From Typha latifolia (lineage: Eukaryota > Streptophyta > Magnoliopsida > Poales > Typhaceae): a stretch of DNA of 64,000 nucleotides. The stretch spans positions 9,164,046 to 9,228,045 of the forward strand of contig CM034104.1 of assembly GCA_019914945.1 (NCBI GenBank). The letters run 5' to 3'. Under the pieces are notes generated by a model. The model worked only from the letters and a program-made list of their open reading frames with translations. It had not been told where the DNA came from and ran no database searches. How positions within the stretch are numbered: the stretch's first letter is position 1; each line of letters begins with the position of its first letter. A program made the position numbers and the translations under genes. Of this stretch, positions 11,700-20,955 are shown in pieces.

Positions 11700-12910
11700 A
11701 GACTCTTTTGATCGATTCAGATAATGAATCGCCTACCGATCAAATAAGACCTCCACTTTGTCACTGTATTCAGAATTGTCAACATCTCTCTCTCATAAGT
11801 CAGTAATTGCTGAGATTTTTGTGACAAAGCCTTACTAAGAAAGGCTATAGGACGTCCTCTTTGCATTAGTACAGCTCCTACGCCAACACCCGATGGATCA
11901 CATTCCACAATGAACTCTTTGGTGAAGTCCGATAGCGCTAGAACGGGTGCCGTCGTCATTGCTGTTTTCAATTTTTCAAAGGATGAAGTGGCTTCATCCA
12001 TCCATCTAAAAGAGTCCTTCTTCAACAAAGAAGTGAGAGGAGCAATGATCTTTCCATATCCGGCGATGAAGCGTCGATAATATTCGGTCATCCCCAAAAA
12101 TCCTCTCAATCTGGTGGTAGTAGTAGGAATAGGCCAAGCGGTCATACATGCAACCTTTTGAGGATCCGCCGCTACACCATCCGCTGAAATGATGTTGCCT
12201 AAATATTCCACTTGTGGTACTCCCCATAGGCACTTGGACTTCTTGATCTTCAATTGGTTTTGCTTCAATAAATTTAGCACATCTTCCAAATACCGCCAAT
12301 GCTCTAATTCAGTCCTGCTATACAACAAAATATCGTCAAAAAATACCAAGACATACCTTCGCAAGTGAGACCAAAATATATCATTCATGAGACCTTGAAA
12401 GGTAGCTGGAGCATTGGTGAGACCAAAAGGCATCACCCGAAACTCATAATGCTTGTCCAGAGTCCAAAATGCAGTTTTGTGCACATCCACCGGGTGAACT
12501 CTAATTTGATGATACTGACCCTCAAGTCAAGCTTACTAAATATAGTCGTCCCTACAAGCTCGTCCAGCAACTCCTCAATAACCAGAATAGGATACCGGTC
12601 CTTGATGGTAATAGCGTTTAGTGCTCGATAGTCGACACGAAAATGCCATGTCCCATCCCTTTTTCGCACCAATAGCATCGGGGATGAGTATGAGGTATGA
12701 CTTGGTTGTATGGGGCCTTACTCCAACATCTCGGCTACTATCTTTGAGATAACTTCTTTTTGCACATGTGGATACCGATATAGCCTCACGTTCGCTGGTG
12801 CAGCCCCGGGTACAATCGCAATGCAATGGTCCACCACTCTCCTCGGTGGCAACTCCTGTGGCTCCTCAAATAGTCCAGAAAAGTTATCTAATAAATTAGA
12901 CAATTCAATG
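11700..12910 (-). pseudogene. reverse transcriptase and RNase H of element B
   Basis: The - strand encodes [18 protein letters not shown], a frame break near 12490, then a 257-codon open frame 12490-11717 with FGLTNAPATFQ, the catalytic VFFDDILLYS, VEYLGNIIS, the LRGFLG...YYRRF block and RNase H (VECDPSGVGVGAVLMQRGRP; YEREML). The FFDD form of the catalytic box is found in several plant chromovirus lineages. This is the best-preserved pol segment in the window. Confidence 0.87.
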
Positions 12911-13099
12911 GTAGTACCTGAACTCGTTTAAGGCTCATCTCCTGCTTGTCCTAATTGAAGAAGATAGGACAAATCATACGCACAAGGCAGCCCCATCATA
13001 GGCTGCATCACAAGAATTGGCGAAAACCGAACACCATCCAACCGCACATCTTTGTTTCCTTATTAAAATTTTATCCACATGCTTCGGAAATCAGATGTG

Positions 13100-14925
13100 A
13101 CGGGTCCCAAACTCTGTAACCACTAAGTACCAAGGATAATGTCCGCTCCTCACAGTGCCAACGGATACAAGTCCACAATGATGTCATGTCCTTGCACCCG
13201 TATACCGATCCGACGACACAAACTCTTCGCCTTAAGCTTCGTGTCGTCTCCAATAGCAACATCAAATCCCGCGATCAGTTCGGCATCCAAATCCAATCTC
13301 CTCACTAGCCTCTCATCTAGCAAGTTGTGTGTACTCCCCGAATCGATGAGGATGTGCATACAATGCTTTCTAATGAGCCCATCTACTTGCAACATCCTCG
13401 GCGTGGAAATACCCGAATATGCATGCATTGATATTTCAGCTTGGATATTTTCCTCCATGCCCTCCTCAACGGTCTCCTCGTGGACCTCCTCTGGACACTC
13501 TCCATCATCGACAACCTCATCATCCTCCTCAAGACCGTCGATAAGCATCACACTCCCAATCGATTTAGAACACCGATGACCGAGGGTGAAATGCTCATCA
13601 CATCAAAAGCAAAGGCCCTTCGCTCTTCACTCTTCTACCTGTGTAGGTGTGAGAGTTTGAATGGGGGGTTCTAGTGCCTCCTCTAACATCGGAAGAAGGT
13701 CTCAAAGGTGGTCGTGGTCTAGTACTCGCAGTCGCTGTTTTTTAAACTGCAAAATTTTCAACTGACATTCTAAGTGCAAACCGCCCATCTCGGTTGCCCC
13801 AATTGGTTTTCACTACCATCTTTAAAGCCCTATGCTTTTGTTCCATCGTCACGACCTTCTCAAAGGCCTCCTCAAGAGTAGTAAGACATAGAGCATGAAC
13901 ATCCGCTTGTATCTTCTCTCACAGCCCTGAAATAAAAGTGCTCATCAATGTCTGTTCGGGCCGAGATGGCTCACAACGACTACTAACTCTTTCAAACTTA
14001 GCTTGGTACTCCAATACGGTCGTCCTCTGAACTATCTTGCTTAATGTGGCAGCAAAATTTTCATATGCCACTGTCCCAAATCTGCGTGTAATCTTCCTAT
14101 AAAAATCAGCCCATTATGTAAATTCTCCACCACGAATAATCGATCTATACCAATGCAATGCTGTTCCTTGGAGGTGAAAGCTTGCCATTTGGTCCTTTGC
14201 ATCTTCCGCTGTACCTTGACAATCAAAATATTGTCCAACTTGAAACACCCAATCCGTTGGATCACTGCCTTGGAATTTTAGGAAATCAAAGCATGCGATT
14301 CTCCCCCGAATAGCATTGTCAGGTTCGTGAAAGATCTTTGGTTTAGGTCTAAACATTTGTGCATGTTGATCCCCTTCTCTAAATCTTCAAGCACGTCCAT
14401 CACCATCTCCAAAGGGATCAACTTCATCCTGAAAGTGCCATCCTCATCGACGAAGTGCACTGGTGCGGCCTCTCGGGTTCCACCACCGTCGGTCTTAGGT
14501 TTTGCAACGAATGTGGGGAATGATGTCTAGGCATAGGTAAGAGGGGATCATTGACACTCACATGACGCATATGGACCTGTGAGGTATCAGTTCGATGAGG
14601 TCACACCATTGGTCCTTCTTGAAACTCCGATCGTCGTCGAGGAGATGACGAATCAAATCGGTTCATGACATATTCCTTGAAATCATTGTGATCATTTTGA
14701 ATTGAGTCAACTCTATGCATCAATGTATGGAACATGCCCCTAAGTTCATCTATATTCGCACTCATGAATGTTAGTTGACTCGGTCCTGTCGTGGTCGCTC
14801 CAAAGGAATCGACCTCACGGTTAGGGTCATCGTGGATTGAGTCTTCCCTTGTCGGTGTGCTCTCCATAGGTCTCCTTGTTAATATCATCTTCCTTGTTTC
14901 AACCATTAATGGAGGTCTGAGGTTT
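13100..14925 (-). pseudogene. gag and aspartic protease of element B
   Basis: The protease is clear at 13150-13551, with the intact active site HILIDSGSTHNLLD and a downstream GHDIIVDLYPLAL. The CCHC-like zinc knuckle precedes it near 13580-13630. The gag core lies at 14100-14360, with FQGTALHWYRSI. The N-terminal leader, with MVETRKMILTRRP and PTREDSIHDD, reaches about 14942. Several stops and frameshifts separate the pieces. Gag would assemble the particle and the protease would mature it. Confidence 0.8.
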
Positions 14926-14942
14926 GCCTGCTCTGATACCAA
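14924..14942 (-). other. primer-binding site of element B
   Basis: The reverse complement reads TTGGTATCAGAGCAGG, the classical initiator-Met tRNA primer site, directly next to the LTR edge at 14943. A second, weaker copy (GCTCTAATACCAATGATAA on the + strand) lies just inside the LTR; see findings. Confidence 0.85.
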
Positions 14943-15833
14943 TGATAAGCTCTAATACCAATGATAAGATCTGGAACCAAGATAGGCTACGCAACGATTC
15001 CTTCAAGATCTGATTATATTATAGAAATTAGTCCGCGCAACCGTGGGAAAATATTCTTCAGATATTCTCTTGTAGTCATAAAATTATGAAACAAATTGGA
15101 TTAGATTTACAACTCCCTGATCTACAACTTCTGTATTTACGCCCTTCGCAGATTCAAACTGTAGTAGCGATGAAAATACGAAATAATATGGGTGATGGTA
15201 GTGGTGACGGGTGGAGTGAATGTTAGGGTTATAGATGGGTATGAGGATGAAGGTGGATTGTGGATGTGATTAAGGGAAGTGAACAAAGGGAACGAAGTGG
15301 ACGAGATCCCAAAAAAGAGGGGTGGCTCGATAGTCGAGGGAGATTAGAAGTTAGGAGAAACCTTGCCAACTATAGAGGTGGAAGGATGGTGAATAGGAAG
15401 GAGAGAGAGAGTTTAGAGAAGATAGGAAATAAGAAATTAATAATTCAATAGCATAATGAAGTTGGCTGTCATCCACATATTTACAGAGGCTAGCCAAGAA
15501 GTCTTAAAATAATATGAAACCCTAATTCTAGAACTTTCCCGTCGATCGTGTTCGAACGCGTCCGATCACATTCAAACACACTCGAAAAGCTCCATCTCTG
15601 GATGTGCGAACGAGATGCAGGAGTTCGAATGCGAGCGTTCGAACTCGCCCAACTGCATTCGAACGAACAATATACGTTCTCTGTATTTGCGAACCTGATG
15701 CAGAATTTGCAAGGGCATTCACAAGGGCGTTCGAACGCGACCCCTCCTGCGTTTGAACGCAACCTACAAGAATTTTATTTTAATGAAAATAAACACCTAA
15801 TGCAATAAGAAAAGATCCTAACAAAGTGTATCA
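14943..15833 (-). repeat. 5' LTR of element B
   Basis: This 891-bp LTR is the partner of 9180-10032, with TGATAAGCTCT and AAGTGTATCA ends on the + strand. CpG-rich GTTCGAACGC motifs occur at 15548-15760. The adjoining primer site shows it is the 5' LTR in the element's own direction. Confidence 0.85.
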
Positions 15834-18690
15834 CCCCTGCATAAGGAAGGCTCAAAAGTAGTTGCAATGTCGGCCTTTGCCGCGGTTGGTTTCCATCCAG
15901 CAGCACCCTTTGACCATTCCTCCGAAATGACAATGTGAGGTTTGAAAAACTAAATGTTACGAGCCCCAAGCTTTGAAGCCATTAGGTCCCCAAGACAATG
16001 TCAGCACCTCGCAAAGCCAACGGATAAAGATCCAATGTGAAAGTTTAGCTTTGCACCTTCAATTTCACACCTCCACAAATAAAATCTGCCTGCAATGTGG
16101 TGCCATCTCCAATCGTCACATTGAACTTTTACATGAGTTTTGACTCGAGCCAAATCTTCCTAAGGAGCCTCTTGTCAATGAAGTTGTGGGTGGACTCGGT
16201 GTCGATCAAGATTCTCACTGTGGTTTTCTTGACTACACTGTTCACCCGCAAAGTCTTTGGTGCGGCTGTCCCTAAATAGGCGTGGAGGGAGATTTCGACT
16301 ATCATGTCCTTCATGGGTTGCTCATCACCTATTCCTCCTTGCTGTCAAGCCACCCCTTCATCTTCAACTACAAACTCATCCTCCACATCCTCCAACCCAT
16401 CTATTAGTATCACCAATCCCATCAATTTAGCGCAGTGATGTCCGAGTACAAACTTCTCATCACAACGAAAGCATAGGCCTTTGGCTCTTCGTTCCTCCAC
16501 TTGAGCAGGTGTGAGTGCTTGTCCCGGATCTCTAGGTGCGTACTTCATATCTTGGGATGGTTTTAGGAGTGCTCGAGGAGGCACCATTGCAACAACGATT
16601 CCTGGTACTCCGGTAACATTTCCTGCCGCTATGGTTGGTTGAGCTTGATTGCGGCTTCCTTGGCTTGTCCAGTTCTATTTCAAATGTAACTTCATGGCTC
16701 GATGTTTGCCTTCCATGAGCACCACATCTTCGAAGGCCTCCTTTAAGGTTCTAGGCCTTAAAGCCCTCACGTCGACTTGTATGTCTCCCCGCAACCCGGA
16801 GATGAAGGTGCTGCGAAGTTGCTGATCCGTCCATGGGGGTTGGCATCGGCTACTTATCCTCTCAAATTCTTCTTGATATGCACCAACCGTTGTCTTTTGC
16901 ACCGTCTTTGAGAGGAGAGCATCGAAGTCTTCATACCCCGAGTTTCGATAGCCTCATTAGCATTGGCTGCTCGAAACCAATGAAATGCCGCATCTTCAAA
17001 GTGGAAGCTCACAAGCGTCACCTTATATTCTTCCGCCGTACCCTAGTATGCGAAGAATTGCTCTACCATATACAACTAATCAATCGAATCGCCACCTTTG
17101 AACTTGGGGAATTCGAAAAGCACGATTTGCCCACGGATGTCGTTGTCTCAATCTGAATCATGTCCAAGTGCTTGTCTAACTGGAGGAGGGTGCACCATGA
17201 ATGGTTGATGATCCCTCCTTCGATTTTGATTAACTAGCCGTGATTCCAGTTCGTATTGCCCTGCCCACGGATCTAGATCTCCAAGGTGATCTCCATAGTG
17301 GTTCGCTCGTCGGATGGGCTCACCTGCAACTGGTCCTGGTGGAACCATCCTTGCTTGTCTCTGCCCATAGAGTGGTAGCAGCATCGGCTCTTGTGGTTGC
17401 AAATTCTGAACCTTTTACTTTTGAACTAAGGAATATTCACTCATAGATCCTTTAAATATTTGAGCATAATCCCATTAACATATTTTGTACCACCATTCCT
17501 TTTGGTACTTTTATTTTACGAAGGAAGAATTATAAGAGAAGAAACATTTTGTAACAAAAGGTTGCACAGGATATGATAATTACACACCTAACCTTATTGT
17601 TCATGGGAGTGGACTCGCGTCATGGGGTCGATGGTGCATTCCTGTTCGCCATGGCTTATCTTGTCGCCCATAATTCCCACATCATCTCCATCATAATCTG
17701 GTTGTTGATGGCCATCTGTTCGGAAAGAGACCCCAACACGACTTGAACACTAGGTTCTTCTGTATTTCAATTTGATCGGGCAGTTCTGTAGGTGGAAGTC
17801 CCCGCAACCGTTTCCCTCTCCTTTATTGGGAGAATCTCTTCTTCCTCATCTCGTCGTGCAACCATGGCTCTGGTTGTCGTCATAGGAAGCGTGTGTCCAA
17901 GGAACGGCGGCTCTGATACCAGCTTGATACAATCTCCTCTTTTAGCCTAAGGCTTGATCTATTTTGATTTTCAGATCTATACAACCAATCGATTTGATCC
18001 TGGTATGCGAAGAATTGCTCCGCCCAACACAACCAATCGATCGGATCACCACCTTTGAACTTGGAGAATTCGAGATGCATGATTTGCCCACGGATGTCGT
18101 TGTCTCAATCCGAATCATGTCCAAGTCCTTGTCTAACTGGAGGAGGGTGCACCATGAATGGTTGATGATCTCTCCTTCGATTTTGATTAACTCGCCGTGG
18201 TTCCGGTTTATATTGCGCTGCCCACGGATCTAGATCTCCAAGGTGATCTCCATAGTGGTCCGCTCGTCGGATGGGCTCACCTGCAACTGGGCCTAGTGGA
18301 ACCATCCTTGCTAGTCTTTGCCCAAAGGGCGGTGGTAGCAGCAGCTCTTGTGGTTGCAAATTCTGAACCAGTGGCAGCGGGTTCATGGGAGTGAACTCGC
18401 GTCGTGGGGTCGATGGTGCATTCCCGTTCACCATGGCTTCCCTTGTCGCCCATAATTCTCACATCATCTCCATCATCATCTAGTTGTTGATGTCCATTTG
18501 TTCGAAAAGAGCCCCCAACACGGCTTGAACACTAGGTTCTTCCGTATTTCAATTTGATCGGGCGGTTCCGCAGGTGGAAGTCCCCGCAACCATTTCCCCC
18601 ACCTCTATTAGGAGAATTTCTTCTTCCTCATCTTGTCGTGCAACCATGGCTCTGGTTGTTGTCATAGGAATCGTGTGTCCTAGGAACGGC
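15834..18690 (-). pseudogene. gag and protease of element A (with internal duplication)
   Basis: The protease piece near 16129-16314 reads RILIDTESTHNFID, so the invariant glycine of D-T-G is glutamate here; A' keeps DTGST at the same place. The zinc knuckle lies at about 16430-16500 (LCFRCDEKF). Gag core fragments lie at 16675-17060. The N-terminal gag leader (MVPPGPVAGEPIRRANHYGD) occurs twice, at 17148-17402 and 18105-18434, because of a tandem duplication. Stops and frameshifts are frequent. Non-functional. Confidence 0.82.
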
Positions 18691-18767
18691 GGCTGTGATA
18701 CCAGCTTGATACGATCTCCTCTTTTAGGCTAAGGCTCAATCTATTTCAATTTTCAGATCTATACAAG
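17042..18767 (-). repeat. tandem duplication of gag leader, primer site and LTR edge in A
   Basis: Copy 1 (17042-17983) holds the gag leader, a primer site near 17910-17924 and the first 59 bp of an LTR beginning at 17925. Copy 2 (about 17999-18767) repeats the same order and runs into the full 5' LTR at 18707. The junction at 17975-17999 joins the LTR edge (TCAGATCTATACAA) to gag (CCAATCGAT) at a stretch, TATACAA, that A' gag also contains (36213), which points to microhomology or template switching. Confidence 0.8.
17413..17598. other. AT-rich insertion of about 186 bp in the first gag leader copy
   Basis: The duplicate leader at 18365 runs CTGAACCAGTGGCAGCGGG without a break. The first copy is interrupted after CTGAACC by AT-rich sequence unlike the surrounding gag and resumes at GTTCATGGGAG. 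AACCTT occurs at both edges (17409-17414 and 17590-17595), but about ten bases of the target are lost. I do not recognise the inserted sequence; a MITE fragment or filler DNA are both possible. Confidence 0.6.
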
Positions 18768-19544
18768 ATCTGACATGGAACTTTGGAACTTTGGAACTTT
18801 GGAAATAGATCCCGAAAAAGAGTTTTCCAGCAAATCAAATTTTAGGCAAATCTGATGTAGGGATCTCGAGATATCGTCCAATTAGTGGACGAATTTCAGG
18901 GGGCCTATCTTAGGATCCGTGGATGGTGATGGACCGGCGTTAATGGGGTGGCACCGATAAATAAGTGGTGGTGGAAGGGTTATGGGTGATGGAAGGGTTA
19001 GGGCAAGTGATAGATAGATTGGAAGAAGGGGAAGGAGTGGGCTGCCCTAAGGGACTAGGGTGATTGGCTAGTCGAGGGAGGCTAGAAGCGGCGATGCCGG
19101 GAAACGAGAGAACGGGAGAGAAGAAGACGAAGGAGACAAGACAAAAACTCAATTCATTCAATTATTATTCCATGGTTGCCATCCACACTTTTAGAGGTTA
19201 ACCAAACAATTTTAAAAAGGCAATTATTAACCCTAAAATAGTAGATTTTCGCTGACCGTGTTCGAACGCGCCCGATCGCATTCGAACGCACATATTTCAC
19301 ACTCTCTGGATGTGCGAACGCGATGTAGACGTTCGCAAACGCGTTCGAACGCACATTTCGCATTCTCTAGATGTGCGAACCTGATGTAGGCGTTCACAAG
19401 CGCGTTGGAACGTACTCCCCCCACGTTCGAACGCGACATACAGAAAACTTATTTTTTAATAATTAAACAATAAAACAAAAAACAAAGACACCCCTAAATT
19501 GTATCCATGCTCGAGACGACATCGGTGAAGTCCAAATCGTATCA
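18707..19544 (-). repeat. 5' LTR of element A
   Basis: An 838-bp LTR starts TGATACGATC and ends AATCGTATCA on the + strand. Compared with the 3' LTR it lacks about 50-60 bp around 18810 and has three tandem GGAACTTT-type units at 18776-18800. Tandem CpG-rich units of about 61 bp occupy 19255-19440. The primer site AGCTGGTATCACAGC on the - strand adjoins it. Confidence 0.88.
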
Positions 19545-20137
19545 AAGTCTAATTAAGTCATGTAAGCCACTAAGACAAGTTCAATTAAGTCATGTAAGCC
19601 TCTAAGGTAAATCTTAGTTCAAGTCGTATAAGCCTTTAGTGTTAGTCTAAGGCAAGTTCTAGTTCGAGTCGTATAAGCCTTTGGGGCTAGTCCGAGTATG
19701 ACTCATTGTACCCCACCTCTATATATAGAGAGCTGGGCTTCTTTGTTAATTAATCCAAATAAATCCAAGCATTGAGAATTAATTGAGTTTAGTTATTTTC
19801 TTATTACCGTATTTACCATTTTATCATAGTCGTTAGGTCGTCTTTATTTTTCTAGGAGTATATCTAAGTTAGAAACCTTAATTCTATTTCCAACCCAAAG
19901 CGACCATCACCTCTAGCAGTCACCCTATCCTACGGCCGTCCACCACCACCCTTGGCCGTTTTATCATAGATTTTTACCATTCTACCATGTTCTGACCTAT
20001 CTCCACTATTTTACTTTTAACTTTTCATCCCGACTTCGATTTACATGAAACTAGAGCCATTAGAACCTTAACTCATCACCACCTAAATTTTTATAATTTT
20101 ATTACATCCAGATTAGTCCAAATCTGGTTCATAACAC
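19545..20137 (+). repeat. LTR of element E, second part
   Basis: This continues the LTR broken at 6585. 19545-19720 holds four imperfect repeats around AAGTCATGTAAGCC or AAGTCGTATAAGCC, followed by TATATATAGAG at about 19722, a likely TATA region. The end (CCAAATCTGGTTCATAACA) aligns with the reverse complement of the right LTR of D at about 52848. Element D carries the same repeats and TATA region in reverse at 51610-51850 and 53280-53480. Confidence 0.7.
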
Positions 20138-20164
20138 GTTAGTTTGGTCGGACTCAACAAATCC

Positions 20165-20955
20165 CTACTCCATGCAATACTGAAGACAAACTTCACGTTG
20201 TTGATAAGTGTGGTAAGAGTGTTTATGATTGGGAGGCTCACCATGCAGATTATATTGCCATTTGGGAGCAACGTGGAGCCAACATAGTAGATTCATCACC
20301 GATGGTTGCAACGATGAGTTATGGTAATCCATACATGTTGTGGTAAAGGAGGATTACATGACAATTGATTTGTCCATTATTAGATAGGTCGCACATGCGA
20401 TTTTCACCCTTTGGCACGACTATTGAGGCTATGGTATGTTTAGTATAAATTATAATATTCTAAAAGGTTTGAGATTTACCAAAAATTAATGAACTACTTA
20501 ATATTTGGTCTAAGTTCATTCTTTATGCGATATTCACCATCGAGGCTCAAATGCACTTGCCGCATGGAGTAGCAGTGGTGGTCGAGCATCGATGAGCGCG
20601 ATTATTGACATGTGTGCTAGTGCATTGTAGATGGTTGATAAGTCGTGGCATTTATATGCTTCTCCTATAGTGCATCACCTAGTCTCAGCTCCTACAGAGC
20701 ATCAACCATTACCACTTCCTACATTTAAAGGTAGAGCAAGAGATAGAGCAAGAGATAGAGCAAGAGGGAGAGGTAGAGGGAGAGAGAGAGGGACAGCTAC
20801 TGTAGAGTAAGCCATAGAGGAGGCGACTATACATGAGCCAACTATAGAGGAGCCGATTAGAGAGCAGACTATAGTCGAGCAGCTAGCAGATATAGACATG
20901 CCTACTTCACAGCTGACACATGAGCTATCTACATCTCATGACCCAATGTAGCTTA
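20165..20955 (+). pseudogene. plant mobile domain (PMD) protein remnant
   Basis: One + strand frame reads VYDWEAHHADYIAIWEQRG and YGNPYMLW, followed by an arginine-rich stretch. This matches the characteristic end of the plant mobile domain (an aspartate-tryptophan near the start, HA-YI-xW, then PYxxWY and basic residues). A later frame has an arginine/glycine repeat tract (20730-20800) and an acidic/threonine tail (20800-20950), also usual for these proteins. The domain is known both in host proteins of the MAIN/MAIL family and in Mutator-like and other transposons. In-frame stops near 20346 and elsewhere make it a relic. Whether it is captured or host-derived is not decidable here. Confidence 0.6.

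Larger units (their letters stand above)
9180..15833 (-). mobile_element. Ty3/gypsy retrotransposon B nested in A
   Basis: Two LTRs of about 0.85-0.89 kb (9180-10032 and 14943-15833) flank a - strand gag-protease-RT-RNase H-integrase region of about 4.9 kb. A purine tract GGGGGAGAC lies next to the left LTR. A canonical primer site TTGGTATCAGAGCAGG lies next to the right LTR. Flanking pentamers are CCCTT (left) and CCCCT (right), one mismatch from a target duplication. LTR divergence (a difference every ten bases or so by eye) suggests age. All pol domains are present in order but frameshifted. Confidence 0.85.
6586..19544 (-). mobile_element. Ty3/gypsy retrotransposon A, containing nested element B
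   Basis: Element A runs on the - strand: 3' LTR 6586-7491, polypurine tract about 7492-7507, RT/RNase H 7519-9179, (element B), protease and gag 15834-18690, primer site near 18692-18706, 5' LTR 18707-19544. The LTRs carry TGATA...TATCA ends and a perfect 5-bp target duplication. Removing B leaves about 6.3 kb. Integrase is missing, gag is partly duplicated, and the protease active site is altered, so A is defective. A' at 32728-37785 is the same family. Confidence 0.85.
6581..19549. other. target-site duplication AAGTC around element A
   Basis: The five bases AAGTC at 6581-6585 and again at 19545-19549 lie immediately outside LTRs that begin TGATACGA and end TCGTATCA. A 5-bp duplication is the normal footprint of Ty3/gypsy integrase. 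It fixes both ends of element A and shows it arrived by integration rather than recombination. Confidence 0.88.
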
